From: Alishewanella longhuensis
Lineage (GTDB): Bacteria; Pseudomonadota; Gammaproteobacteria; Enterobacterales; Alteromonadaceae
Direction: 5' to 3'
DNA: 64,000 nt
Assembly: GCF_014653435.1 (NCBI RefSeq)
Contig: NZ_BNAO01000002.1
Location: forward strand, 29,730-93,729
Below the pieces are notes generated by a model. It did not search any database. It was not told where the DNA came from and saw nothing but the letters and a program-made list of their open reading frames with translations. Each line of letters begins with the position of its first letter. Position 1 is the stretch's first letter. The position numbers and the translations under genes are program-made. Below are positions 33,107 through 42,287 of this stretch, one piece after another.

Positions 33107-34146
33107 AGCAAACGCAAGCTGGACTGACGGCAAAGTAAACGCACCGGTAGCTGTGCTGAAGGCACAGTTTTACCGGCAATCCGCTGCAACAACGTAGACA
33201 CCAGCAATTTGCCACCGGCTTGTGTATCCTGCTTGACCGTACTTAACGATGGTGTGCAGTAAGCCGACATGGCAATATCGTCAAAACCGACGATGGCCAG
33301 TTGCTGCGGTATCTGCACGCCGTATTCCAGCAGTGCTTTCATGGCGCCCATGGCAATCGCATCACTGGCAGCAAAAATTGCATCCAGTGAGCCGGCCGAA
33401 CTCGATAACTCATTAAACAGCACCTGCTGTGTTTTGATATAGGCATCCTGGGCAGTAAAGTCGGTATTTAACTGCAATTTGGGTTCTAACTGCAATCCGG
33501 CCTGACTAAGCGCATCCTGATAGCCCAGATAACGCATTTCAATTTCGGTATGACGAATATCGCCCAAAAAGGCCACCCGCTTACAGCCTTGCTTTAGCAA
33601 ATGCTCAACCGCTAATTTGGCGCCTTGACGATTGTCACTGCCAATAACCGGATAGGTTTCATCACTATCCGCGGCGCCCCACACTACAAAAGGTACCGCC
33701 GCGTCGGCCAACTGCAACACCCGTTCATCGTGCTCGCCCTGCCCTATTACAATCAACCCATCGGCACGCTTGGAATCAAAATAATAACTGCGCCAGTCTT
33801 TGTCGGTGGTTTTACTGGTACTTAGCAGCATATCGTAACCCTGACGGGTTAACTCGTCGGCTATTACCCCTAAAATATCCAATAAAAAGGGATCGGTGAG
33901 GGTTTGCTGGGTTTTGGCATCAAATAAAATAATCACCGCTATAGTATGGCTTTTTTGTGTCCGAAGACTGCGCGCCGTAGCATTCACTTTAAACTGATGA
34001 TCAGCGGCAATTTGCTGTACTTTTTGCCGGGTAGCGGCATTAATCACTGGATTATCCCGCAAGGCCCGCGAAGCCGTTGACTCCGACACCCCTGCCAAAC
34101 GGGCAATATCTGCCAGCGTCAGTACTTTTGCACACTCTTTAACCAC
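33103..34146 (-). CDS. LacI-family repressor of the disaccharide locus
   Basis: About 347 aa. The helix-turn-helix is TLADIARLAGVSESTASRAL at the N terminus, followed by the hinge and a periplasmic-binding-like sugar domain (about 65-345). There is no ATG near the expected start. A GTG at 34146 with AGG seven bases upstream gives a family-typical N terminus. TTGs at 34200 and 34161 are alternatives; the latter has AAGGA upstream. The three TTGCAATCGATTGCAA-type palindromes around the locus are the obvious operators. The effector is probably the disaccharide or a breakdown product. Confidence 0.85.
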   Translation of the reverse strand: MVKECAKVLTLADIARLAGVSESTASRALRDNPVINAATRQKVQQIAADHQFKVNATARSLRTQKSHTIAVIILFDAKTQQTLTDPFLLDILGVIADELTRQGYDMLLSTSKTTDKDWRSYYFDSKRADGLIVIGQGEHDERVLQLADAAVPFVVWGAADSDETYPVIGSDNRQGAKLAVEHLLKQGCKRVAFLGDIRHTEIEMRYLGYQDALSQAGLQLEPKLQLNTDFTAQDAYIKTQQVLFNELSSSAGSLDAIFAASDAIAMGAMKALLEYGVQIPQQLAIVGFDDIAMSAYCTPSLSTVKQDTQAGGKLLVSTLLQRIAGKTVPSAQLPVRLLCRQSSLRLL

Positions 34147-34264
34147 AGTTAACCTATTCAATCTAAACTTAAATCCTTGGTTGCCATAATGCCCTATCAA
34201 CTTAGTTGCCGCAATGCTATGTGCTTAGCATCAGCATAGCTTTAGCTAAAAGTCATAAATAATT

Positions 34265-34286
34265 CTTTTGCAATCGTATGCAAAAG
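34265..34286. promoter_or_regulatory. LacI-type operator, imperfect
   Basis: TTGCAATCGTATGCAA (34268-34283) inside an imperfect 22-bp dyad (two central mismatches), between lacI and the TonB receptor gene. Confidence 0.7.
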
Positions 34287-34299
34287 ATCAAAAACCCTA

Positions 34300-34315
34300 T
34301 TGCAATCGATTGCAA
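34300..34315. promoter_or_regulatory. LacI-type operator, perfect 16-bp palindrome
   Basis: TTGCAATCGATTGCAA, identical to the core of the operator at 30078-30093. Its centre lies 32 bp, about three helical turns, from the imperfect site, so two repressor dimers could sit on the same DNA face. The receptor start is 162 bp downstream; no gene lies in between. Confidence 0.75.
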
Positions 34316-34477
34316 ACTATCCTAATGTTAGAACGCGTTCACGTTTTATGCTTAGATATTGTTCGCCTTAAGGCGGTTCGATGGCTAAACAGAATGTCAA
34401 CACACACTATTTTGAACGGCACAATTTTTTATAACAATGCCGCAAAACTAACAACAGGATAGACCAGGAGTTTTAGC

Positions 34478-36760
34478 ATGAGGTTACCGCTTAATAAGAT
34501 TACTAGCGCGGTGCTATTGGCCATAAGTTTGCCAGTAGTCGCGCAAGTTGCAGCAGAAAACACCGATAACACCAACACCGTCGCCAGCAAAGAAAACAAT
34601 CAAATCGAACAAATTGTGGTAACCGGTAAAGCCAGTGGTATGTCGGGCTTACGGGTAGATCAAAGTTATGCTATTACCAGTGTATCAGCCGACAATATTA
34701 CGAAACTAGCGCCGAAAAGCACGGCGGAACTCTTTACGGTCGTCCCCGGAGTCTGGGCTGAAAGCTCCGGCGGTGTGGCTGGTGCCAATGTGTTTGTCCG
34801 CGGCTTCCCCAGCACAGGCGATGCCCCCTTTTTAAGTTTGCAGCTAAACGGTGCTGTTATTTATCCACCTTCTACCCTGTCGTTTTTAGAGAATTCCTCA
34901 ATCTTTCGTTTAGATGAAACCATCCAGTTTATGGAAGCGCTGCGTGGTGGTGCAAACCCAGTAATTAGCCATGGCCAACCGGGCTTGACCACCAACTTTG
35001 TGCTCAAAGAAGGCAGCGATCAAACAGAAGGCTTGGTGAAATACAGTACCAGCAACTATGGCCAGCAGCGGATCGATGGCGTGATTAGTGGCAAACTGGC
35101 CGACCGCTTATACTTTATGGCCGGTGGTTATATTAATCAGTCTGAGGGGCCACGCGAAACCGGCTTCACTTCCGAAAAAGGTCATCAATTCACCATCAAC
35201 ATCACCAAAGAGTTGGATAACGGCACGATAAACTTCTACACCCGCCAAACCGATGATCATGGTGTATGGCATCTACCGGTTCCCCTTAATGTTGCTGGTA
35301 TTGATAATAAATTTACCCAAATTGGCCCTTTGAACCGCCAGGCAAGCATAGCTTACGGCCCAAATGGTGAAACGGCCAGCTATGACTTTGGCGATGGCCG
35401 CGGTTGGAAAGGCGGCATTACCGGTGGTACTGTCGATCTGGACTTAACTGACGACTGGCGTTTGGTGTACCGCTTTAGCCATTTAAGTGGCCAAGCCAAC
35501 ACCTTAGGGTTAGTACCCGAAGGCGGCGCAGCCAGGCTCGGCGATATTCGTGGCGTAAACGAAACCGTAACGGGTGCTGCTACGGGGAACAGCTATAACG
35601 ACGACATCTTTGTACAACAAATTGGCCGCTGGGTGGTATTAAAAGATATCAATGCTTTTACCAATGATCTGGCGTTAACTCATCGCACCGATAATGCTAC
35701 CTATACGTTGGGTTTGTATCAAACACGCTATGGCGTAAAAGACTGGTGGTCTATTGGTAATCAAGCCTGGCATGTATTGCAAAAAGGCGGCGAATTACTG
35801 TCTGGCTTAGCCTGTAATGATACTCAGGATAGCTGTAGCTGGAACTATGATATCGACGCCAGTGGCGATGGTCATACTCAGGCCTTTTATGCCGCTGCAG
35901 AATATCAGCTGACCGAGCAATTACGCATTGACGCCGGCGCCCGACGTGAAAATCACAAAATAGTGTATACGGTAGACGAAGGTTTAACCGGCCGCACCAG
36001 CAAAGCCGTAGACTATGATGAGAGCAAAATAGCCTGGACGGTGGGCGCCAACTATATGTGGCAACCCAATATGGGGGTATTTGCCCGGGTCAATCAAGGC
36101 AACAAAATGCCGCATTTCGATGATTTTAGAGATAATTTCGATGCCTTTACTGCTGGCGATAAGCTGATCAAAGAAGTTAGCCAGTATGAGCTTGGTTATA
36201 AATGGGCCGAGCGCAATCATAGCGTGTACATAACGGGGTTTTATAACGAAGTTGAAGGCGAAGTCTTTGTTACCCGCCCGGGTGCCCCGGCAGAAATCTT
36301 AACCACCAAAGCGCTTGGTGTTGAAGTTGATGCCAACTATATGGCGAACAATGGCTTTATGCTGAACTTAAATGCCACTTTGCAAGATACCGAAATTAGC
36401 AACCATCCCGATCCTTTGGTCATCGGCAATCAGGCTATGCGCCAGCCTAAGTGGCAATTACGTTTAACACCCAGTTATGGTTTTGAGATGGCAGATATGT
36501 TTGCCACCTTGTATGGTACGATCTCCAGCGTTTCGGATCGCTATGGCGATAACGGCAACACTGTTACCCTGGAAGGCTACACTAAATTAGATCTGGGCTT
36601 ACAGCTAGACGTTACCGACAATCTGACCGCCCAGCTAGCGGTGGCTAATCTCACTGATAAAGCGGGTGTAACAGAGGGCGATCCACGCAATCCGGCCTCG
36701 CCTAATGGCCGCTATATTATGCCACGGACTATCGATTTCAGCGTGACATACCGTTTCTAA
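34478..36760 (+). CDS. TonB-dependent outer-membrane receptor, probably for the disaccharide
   Basis: A 760-aa outer-membrane receptor. It has a signal peptide (residues 1-27), a TonB-box-like segment IEQIVVTGK, a plug domain (about 60-170, with ELFTVVPGVWAES) and a 22-strand barrel ending in YRF. Siderophore-type and sugar-type receptors look alike in sequence. The LacI operators upstream and the GH65, pgmB and MFS neighbours favour uptake of an alpha-glucan or disaccharide. AGGAG precedes the ATG, and a strong terminator follows. Confidence 0.85.
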   Translation: MRLPLNKITSAVLLAISLPVVAQVAAENTDNTNTVASKENNQIEQIVVTGKASGMSGLRVDQSYAITSVSADNITKLAPKSTAELFTVVPGVWAESSGGVAGANVFVRGFPSTGDAPFLSLQLNGAVIYPPSTLSFLENSSIFRLDETIQFMEALRGGANPVISHGQPGLTTNFVLKEGSDQTEGLVKYSTSNYGQQRIDGVISGKLADRLYFMAGGYINQSEGPRETGFTSEKGHQFTINITKELDNGTINFYTRQTDDHGVWHLPVPLNVAGIDNKFTQIGPLNRQASIAYGPNGETASYDFGDGRGWKGGITGGTVDLDLTDDWRLVYRFSHLSGQANTLGLVPEGGAARLGDIRGVNETVTGAATGNSYNDDIFVQQIGRWVVLKDINAFTNDLALTHRTDNATYTLGLYQTRYGVKDWWSIGNQAWHVLQKGGELLSGLACNDTQDSCSWNYDIDASGDGHTQAFYAAAEYQLTEQLRIDAGARRENHKIVYTVDEGLTGRTSKAVDYDESKIAWTVGANYMWQPNMGVFARVNQGNKMPHFDDFRDNFDAFTAGDKLIKEVSQYELGYKWAERNHSVYITGFYNEVEGEVFVTRPGAPAEILTTKALGVEVDANYMANNGFMLNLNATLQDTEISNHPDPLVIGNQAMRQPKWQLRLTPSYGFEMADMFATLYGTISSVSDRYGDNGNTVTLEGYTKLDLGLQLDVTDNLTAQLAVANLTDKAGVTEGDPRNPASPNGRYIMPRTIDFSVTYRF

Positions 36761-36775
36761 CCTTCTCCCTGTGCT

Positions 36776-36811
36776 AAGGGGGCTACGGCGAAGGCCATAG
36801 CCCCCTTTTTT
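36776..36811 (+). terminator. Rho-independent terminator after TonB receptor
   Basis: GGGGGCTA and TAGCCCCC with an inner GGC-GAAG-GCC stem, flanked by AA and TTTTTT. Confidence 0.9.
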
Positions 36812-37059
36812 ATATCTAAGTTAAGCGTCCACCTGATATCTATTATTAAATCGTTTTTATGAATTAAGGCAATTCATTTTATTCACAATAAACTATCAGT
36901 CACTTCCTATACTATTTGTATTGTTACTAATTTAAGACAGTGCGACGTCTCGCCGCGCCCTTAACTAAACCCTTTAATCCTCTACACAAACAGCAACGGG
37001 TCTTGGGTTTAATTGGTAACAAGCCAAACGTTTACCAAAAGGTTTTGAAGGAGACCGAA

Positions 37060-39318
37060 ATGACTCAACAACGATTTAATAAAACCCTGCTGGCAGGCAT
37101 GATGAGCCTGTTACTCGCTTCAGGCTCATCATTTGCCAATAGCAATGCAGAAATAAGCAAGCCGCAAGGTGCTATGGGCTCTGGCACTGCTGCAGTGGGT
37201 GCCGTAAGAACCAACCAATTTTGGTGGCCAAATCAATTAGATTTATCACCACTGCGTGCCCATGATATTCGCTCTAACCCTTATGGCGCCGACTTTGATT
37301 ACGGCAAAGCCTTTAGCAGCCTGAATCTGGCAGCCGTAAAACAAGATATTGATAAGCTTTTGACTACTTCACAAGATTGGTGGCCTGCTGACTTTGGTAA
37401 CTATGGCCCTTTCTTTATTCGGATGACCTGGCACAGTGCCGGTACTTACCGCACACTAGATGGCCGCGGCGGCGCCGGTGGTGGCCAACAACGCTTTGAT
37501 CCACTGAATAGCTGGCCGGATAACGCTAGTTTAGATAAAGCTCGCCGTTTACTCTGGCCAATTAAACAAAAATACGGCGAAGCCTTGTCCTGGTCTGATT
37601 TAATAGTGTTAGCCGGTAACGTAGCCTTAGAAAATATGGGCTTTCAAACCTATGGTTTTGCCGGTGGTCGCGCTGATGATTGGGAACCGGATCTAGTTTA
37701 CTGGGGCCCAGAAGTCGAAATGCTGGCCAGTGATCGGGAAGATGCTGACGGTAAATTACAACGCCCGCTGGGTGCTACGCATATGGGTTTAATTTATGTC
37801 AACCCGGAAGGCCCGCGCGGTGTGCCGGATCCGGTAGGCTCTGCCAAAAATATCCGGGTAGCTTTTGATCGCATGGCGATGAACGATGAAGAAACCGTAG
37901 CCTTAATTGCTGGTGGCCATACCTTTGGTAAGATGCACGGCGCGCATAAACCTGCCGACTGCCTAGAAGCTGAGCCTGGTGCAGCGGGTATTGAAGAGCA
38001 AGGTCTGGGTTGGAAAAACAACTGTGGTAAAGGCCACTCCGAAGATACCATTACCAGTGGTTTAGAAGGCGCCTGGACACAAGCTCCAACACGTTGGACC
38101 ACCTTGTACTTAAGTAACTTATTAAACTTTGACTGGCAGCAAACTCGCAGCCCAGCGGGTGCTATTCAGTGGATCCCAACCGATGAAGCTCTGCACACTT
38201 CGGTTCCAGATGCGCATATTGAAGGTAAGTTTAATCCACCGGTGATGACCACTGCCGATTTAGCCTTAAAGTATGATCCTGAGTACCGCAAAATTGCCGA
38301 GCGTTTCTTAGCTAACCCAGAAGAATATCGCTTAGCCTTTGCCAAAGCCTGGTACAAGTTAACGCACCGCGATATGGGGCCTCCACGCAATTTCTTGGGG
38401 GCTGAAGTACCCCAAGATATTCTGATTTGGCAAGATCCGATTGATGCGAAAACCCAATCGACCATCAATGCTAACGATGTGAAAACCTTAAAAGCGGCTA
38501 TTTTAAAGTCAGACCTAACGGTACCAGAGCTAGTACGCGTGGCCTGGGCTGCCGCAGCCAGCTACCGCAGTTCCGATATGCGCGGCGGTGCCAACGGTGG
38601 TCGTATTGCTTTAGCGCCACAAAAAGATTGGGCGGTAAATAATCCTGAGGAAACAGCCAAAGTATTAGCCGTATTAAAAGGCATTCAAGCCGATTTTAAT
38701 AAGAGCAGAAGAAAAGTTTCACTAGCCGACTTAGTGGTGCTGGGCGGTGCTACTGCCATTGAAAAAGCGGCCAAGGATGCGGGTTACAACATTACCGTAC
38801 CCTTTACACCAGGCCGTGGTGATGCAACACAAGAGCAAACCGATGTTAATTCCTTTGCCTTGCTCGAGCTTACCGCTGACGGTTTTAGAAACTATTTTGA
38901 TGCGCAAAATAGCTACAAATCACCAACAGAAATGTTAATAGATAAGGCCGACCAGCTTGATCTAACTGTACCGGAAATGACGGTATTGGTAGGTGGCATG
39001 CGAGCGCTGGATGCTAACTATCAGGGCACTAAACACGGTGTCTTTACCGACAAGCCGGGCACTTTAAATAACGATTTCTTCGTTAACCTGCTGGATATGT
39101 CGACCGTATGGCGTAAAGCTACTACCGATGGGCTGTATGATGGCTTTGATCGTAAAAGCGGCGAGAAAAAATGGTCGGCAACCTCTGTCGATTTAATCTT
39201 TGGTTCAAACTCTGAACTACGCGCGATAGCCGAAGTCTATGCCTTTGATACATCGAAGAAAAAGTTTGTCGATGACTTTGTTAAAGCCTGGAGCAAAGTA
39301 ATGGAGCTGGACCGTTAA
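37060..39318 (+). CDS. katG: Catalase-peroxidase KatG with Sec signal peptide
   Basis: Haem enzyme that removes hydrogen peroxide by catalase and peroxidase reactions. Started at the ATG at 37060 (AAGGAG upstream) it has 752 aa and a signal peptide (residues 1-27, [11 protein letters not shown]), so it is periplasmic. Distal pocket R121, W124 and H125 lie in [12 protein letters not shown]246 ([10 protein letters not shown]) and M272 (RMAMNDEET) complete the Trp-Tyr-Met adduct, and the proximal histidine is H287 in AGGHTFGK. Both KatG halves are present and full length. The gene lies between two terminators, so it is a single unit. Nothing suggests control by the sugar locus. Confidence 0.92.
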   Translation: MTQQRFNKTLLAGMMSLLLASGSSFANSNAEISKPQGAMGSGTAAVGAVRTNQFWWPNQLDLSPLRAHDIRSNPYGADFDYGKAFSSLNLAAVKQDIDKLLTTSQDWWPADFGNYGPFFIRMTWHSAGTYRTLDGRGGAGGGQQRFDPLNSWPDNASLDKARRLLWPIKQKYGEALSWSDLIVLAGNVALENMGFQTYGFAGGRADDWEPDLVYWGPEVEMLASDREDADGKLQRPLGATHMGLIYVNPEGPRGVPDPVGSAKNIRVAFDRMAMNDEETVALIAGGHTFGKMHGAHKPADCLEAEPGAAGIEEQGLGWKNNCGKGHSEDTITSGLEGAWTQAPTRWTTLYLSNLLNFDWQQTRSPAGAIQWIPTDEALHTSVPDAHIEGKFNPPVMTTADLALKYDPEYRKIAERFLANPEEYRLAFAKAWYKLTHRDMGPPRNFLGAEVPQDILIWQDPIDAKTQSTINANDVKTLKAAILKSDLTVPELVRVAWAAAASYRSSDMRGGANGGRIALAPQKDWAVNNPEETAKVLAVLKGIQADFNKSRRKVSLADLVVLGGATAIEKAAKDAGYNITVPFTPGRGDATQEQTDVNSFALLELTADGFRNYFDAQNSYKSPTEMLIDKADQLDLTVPEMTVLVGGMRALDANYQGTKHGVFTDKPGTLNNDFFVNLLDMSTVWRKATTDGLYDGFDRKSGEKKWSATSVDLIFGSNSELRAIAEVYAFDTSKKKFVDDFVKAWSKVMELDR

Positions 39319-39341
39319 CCCCATCCATTAACTCAAATGCT

Positions 39342-39363
39342 AAAAGGGCCGTCAGGCCCTTTT
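39342..39363 (+). terminator. Rho-independent terminator after katG
   Basis: AAAAGGGCC, loop GTCA, GGCCCTTTT; a perfect 9-bp stem. Confidence 0.9.
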
Positions 39364-39472
39364 CTCGCCCTACCCGCCAGACTTTTTTAACATAGCATCC
39401 AGAATTGGCTGCGGTGGCTGGCGATGTTTGCTATCTTTAAGCTATTCATTTTTAACTCTATTAGGCGCTACT

Positions 39473-40003
39473 ATGGCCATTTCTATGTCCGAGCAGGCTA
39501 TTTTAACAGGCAGCGGTCAAACCTGGCAGCATTGGTTAACCTTATTGGAGCAGCAACAGGCTGCAGCGTGGTCGCATAAAGAGATCGCCGCTTTTCTCGC
39601 ACAGCAACAGGCCAGCCACTGGTGGGCGCAGATGTTGGCAGTGCAGTACGAACAACATATCGGCCGTCGGGTGCTCGGTCAGGATTGCAGTGGCAGTTTT
39701 AGTGTTTCAGTGAATAAAACGCTCCCAGGCAACATGGATGAGGCGCTAAATCGCTGGCAACAGTTGGTAAAAGACGAACAACATTTCGCCGATATTACTC
39801 TTAGCCGTGGCCCTGATATCAGCCACACCGAAAAATGGCGCTACTGGCGTTGCGGCCTCGCCGACGGCTCCAGAGTCAATATCAATATTTATCAGAAAAG
39901 CCCAGATAAAGCAGCTTTGTCAGTACAGCATGAGAAACTGGAAACTGAAGTGCAGGTTGAATTTTGGCGCAGCTACTGGAAAGCACGGCTGGCCAATATT
40001 TAG
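39473..40003 (+). CDS. DUF4287-domain protein with SRPBCC-like C-terminal half
   Basis: About 176 aa from the ATG at 39473 (TTAGG upstream); the frame opens earlier at a TTG. The N-terminal part matches the DUF4287 pattern: TGSGQTWQHWLTLLEQQQ, HKEIAAFLAQQ and WWAQMLAVQYEQHIGRR. The second half (KWRYWRCGLADGSRV and FWRSYWKARLANI) resembles the short START/SRPBCC-type domain often fused to it. The function is unknown and no signal peptide is seen. Its TAG is immediately followed by the stop of a small minus-strand frame. Confidence 0.65.
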   Translation: MAISMSEQAILTGSGQTWQHWLTLLEQQQAAAWSHKEIAAFLAQQQASHWWAQMLAVQYEQHIGRRVLGQDCSGSFSVSVNKTLPGNMDEALNRWQQLVKDEQHFADITLSRGPDISHTEKWRYWRCGLADGSRVNINIYQKSPDKAALSVQHEKLETEVQVEFWRSYWKARLANI

Positions 40004-40117
40004 CTACCACAGCATTTCGCCGGCACTGACCTTAGCACTAATCACTAAACCATCATCAACAGGTAAATGTGGATAGGCTTGCTGAAAATCCTTTGATAAG
40101 CAGCCATGGTGAAGCAT
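40004..40117 (-). CDS. Possible small protein or C-terminal gene remnant (37 codons)
   Basis: A minus-strand frame of 37 codons (MLHHGCLSKDFQQAYPHL...) ends exactly next to the stop of the preceding gene. Its AAGG SD and ATG lie inside a 17-bp repeat. The residue pattern looks protein-like (SKDFQQAYPHLPVDDGLVI). I do not recognise it; it may be the tail of a gene broken by the neighbouring hydrolase segment. Confidence 0.3.
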   Translation of the reverse strand: MLHHGCLSKDFQQAYPHLPVDDGLVISAKVSAGEMLW

Positions 40118-40130
40118 AAAACACCTTTTT
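40114..40130. repeat. 17-bp direct repeat, left copy
   Basis: GCATAAAACACCTTTTT, identical to 41170-41186. On the minus strand it reads as an SD (AAGG) plus ATG. Confidence 0.7.
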
Positions 40131-40181
40131 TCCTTTCTCAGCTGTAATGGCTGGCACTGTTTTTGTCTGGTGGCAGTGACG

Positions 40182-41132
40182 CTACATCTGCTGAGTATGG
40201 AGCGCTTTATCCAACAAGCTCAGATACAACCGAGCCGTCAAGGTGGGATACTCCATCATCGGTAGATGACCGGTCGCCGCCATTACTTCATGCTGTCCGT
40301 GCGGGAGTCCCTCCCGCAGCACGTCAATGCCCGAGACATGGAACACCAGATCATGCTCGCCCCACAGGGTCAGCACCGGAACAGCTAATTCATCAAGATG
40401 CTGCTGAATGCGGAAGCTATCTTCCTGCTGTTGCTGCCACAGCCGCAGGTTGCTGCTCGCACGATCAATCGCCACCTTGGCAGAATGTTGATACAGCGGT
40501 CGGGGTAACCAGGGTACTTCAACAAACAAAAAATCCAGCAAGGCCGAAAATTCGCTTTGGTTGCGTGCAATCAATGGTATCTCACCATTAGCCAAAAGGC
40601 GCGCCATCTCACTCTCGATGGGCGACTCGATGCCATGAGGGGCACCGATAAAGGCCAGAGATTTGACCTGTTCAGGATTATCGAGGGTAAAACGTGCCGC
40701 AATAGCTCCGCCCATGGAGTTTCCTGCCAGGTGGATCTGCTGCACATCCAGCGCCTGCAGAAAGGCCTGGAGTCGTTGCGACTGCATAGCATAGTGATAG
40801 CTAGCGTCCTCCAGGCGGGTGCTTTCCCCAAACCCAGGCAAGTCAGGTATCAACAGGCGGAACTTTTTCTTCAGCGGGCGAGCAAACTCCACCCAGTGAT
40901 CCTTTTCAGCAAAGATACCGTGCAGCAACACCAGTACTTCATCACCTTCGCCCCCTATCAGATAATGCACCCTGTGATCCCCTACGTCGATCTGATGCGC
41001 GGTTAAATCAGACATAGCTCGGTTTGCTTTTAGCAGCGGTGCCACAAACAAGCCGGGCAAAAGCCAGTAGAGCGCAGTAATAAGCGCAAGTGGCGCAAGC
41101 ACCGCCAGCATTACGTTCCGTTTTTTTAACAT
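40182..41132 (-). CDS. Membrane-anchored alpha/beta hydrolase
   Basis: A 316-aa serine hydrolase started at the ATG at 41132 (AAGGA upstream). An N-terminal membrane anchor (residues 8-32) is followed by an alpha/beta fold. The oxyanion region is LLHGIF, the nucleophile elbow GNSMGG has S139, the acid is D261 in GEHDL, and the base is H289 in ATGHLPM. It resembles lipases and esterases of the MhpC/PHB-depolymerase-like group; the substrate is unknown. The gene, with its leader, sits between two identical 17-bp direct repeats, suggesting it entered as a unit. Confidence 0.8.
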   Translation of the reverse strand: MLKKRNVMLAVLAPLALITALYWLLPGLFVAPLLKANRAMSDLTAHQIDVGDHRVHYLIGGEGDEVLVLLHGIFAEKDHWVEFARPLKKKFRLLIPDLPGFGESTRLEDASYHYAMQSQRLQAFLQALDVQQIHLAGNSMGGAIAARFTLDNPEQVKSLAFIGAPHGIESPIESEMARLLANGEIPLIARNQSEFSALLDFLFVEVPWLPRPLYQHSAKVAIDRASSNLRLWQQQQEDSFRIQQHLDELAVPVLTLWGEHDLVFHVSGIDVLREGLPHGQHEVMAATGHLPMMEYPTLTARLYLSLLDKALHTQQM

Positions 41133-41169
41133 TGGTCTTTTCCTTGTATCCAAACCGTGGGGATAAGAG

Positions 41170-41186
41170 GCATAAAACACCTTTTT
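41170..41186. repeat. 17-bp direct repeat, right copy
   Basis: GCATAAAACACCTTTTT, the same word as at 40114-40130, 1056 bp apart. On the minus strand this copy starts a 14-codon frame whose stop overlaps the hydrolase ATG. Confidence 0.7.
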
Positions 41187-41191
41187 GCCCT

Positions 41192-41296
41192 TCAGTTCAA
41201 GTACCTTACCCGAAACTCATCTAGGCTTTTTACTGCTGAAGCCTCCGTTTTCAGCTCGTAGCGGATCGGCCCATAGCCAGTCACTGTGAAACGCAT
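41192..41296 (-). CDS. Possible 34-residue small protein
   Basis: A minus-strand frame of 34 codons beginning MRFTVTGYGPIRYELKTE with only a weak GAAG upstream. If the DNA between the two 17-bp repeats is removed, this frame and the 37-codon frame at 40004-40117 are in register, with one TGA between them. It may be a remnant of the same former gene. Weakly supported. Confidence 0.25.
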   Translation of the reverse strand: MRFTVTGYGPIRYELKTEASAVKSLDEFRVRYLN

Positions 41297-41421
41297 CTTC
41301 GAAAGGGGAAGGGCTTAGCTAAGGCTGCTTTTTGTGGTGAATTAAGATGTGGTAAAAGTTGTACTTTTCTTAGTATTTATCCGTATAAAAGGGATTAAGG
41401 AAAATTATCTGAGGATAAATC

Positions 41422-42078
41422 ATGAGATTACTCTTTTTAATTATTATATCTATGCTGCTTGTTGGCTGCTCAATCTTTGGGCATACCGGTGTTGAAAATG
41501 CCCCTTACACCCTGCTTCAAGCCGATGAACAACAGCGGATTGAAGTACGGCGTTACGACGCTATGGTCTTAGTTTCCACCAGCATGGCCGGTGATGGCCG
41601 TAACAGTGCTTTTAGAAAGTTGTTTCGTTATATCAGTGGAGAAAACGAAGGCGCAACGCCTATCGCCATGACCGCCCCAGTGTTTATGGATAACAACAAC
41701 GCTATGACGCAGGGCACAAAGATTGCGATGACCGCTCCAGTTTTTATGAACAATCAGGCCAATAACGCCATGATGTCTTTTGTGATGCCAAAAGACTTTA
41801 CCTTAGACAGCACTCCAAAACCAACGGATCCCGATGTGTTAGTTAGCGAGCTTAACAACTATACTGTTGCTGCTATTCAATTTAGCGGCACCTTAAGTAA
41901 GCGTAATGTGGCAAAACAAACTAAGTTGCTACAAGACTGGTTAGCCGCAAACGGCTATATCGCAGCAGGTGAACCGATAGAAGCAGGCTACAATGGGCCG
42001 CTTACGCTACCGATGCTACGTCGCAATGAAATACTTATTGAGTTAAATTTAACCAACAGCAACAACGCAGCCCCCTAG
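41422..42078 (+). CDS. SOUL/HBP-family heme-binding lipoprotein
   Basis: A 218-aa lipoprotein with signal peptide and lipobox LLVGC. The SOUL domain is marked by IEVRRYDAMVLVST, the duplicated IAMTAPVFM strands, and LPMLRRNEILIEL at the C terminus. SOUL proteins bind tetrapyrroles loosely; the bacterial role is poorly known. GAGGATAAATC provides the SD. A bidirectional hairpin follows before the helicase gene. Confidence 0.85.
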   Translation: MRLLFLIIISMLLVGCSIFGHTGVENAPYTLLQADEQQRIEVRRYDAMVLVSTSMAGDGRNSAFRKLFRYISGENEGATPIAMTAPVFMDNNNAMTQGTKIAMTAPVFMNNQANNAMMSFVMPKDFTLDSTPKPTDPDVLVSELNNYTVAAIQFSGTLSKRNVAKQTKLLQDWLAANGYIAAGEPIEAGYNGPLTLPMLRRNEILIELNLTNSNNAAP

Positions 42079-42202
42079 TTAGTCAAACTACCAAATAGGA
42101 TATTTCTTTTAAGATGTAGAGGTCTGCGAGCTTTTGATAAAACTTTTTTATAAAAACATTAGCACTTCACATGCCTGTTTTACCGAAAATAGCACAATTG
42201 AA

Positions 42203-42225
42203 AATGCCGCCAAATTGGCGGCATT
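42203..42225. terminator. Bidirectional terminator between SOUL gene and helicase
   Basis: AATGCCGCC, loop AAATT, GGCGGCATT. On the minus strand TTTTC follows, fitting termination of the helicase mRNA. Confidence 0.75.
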
Positions 42226-42287
42226 GTTCTAGGTTAAATAAACCGAAGCGCAAATATTACTAAGGCAAATCAAAGTACGCCCCAATA

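Noticed and set aside
40136..40200. Bulged inverted repeat at the hydrolase 3-prime end as an integron attC site
   Set aside because: The required RYYYAAC and GTTRRRY core sites are not found, there is no integrase, and the stem overlaps the stop codon as a 3-prime hairpin would.
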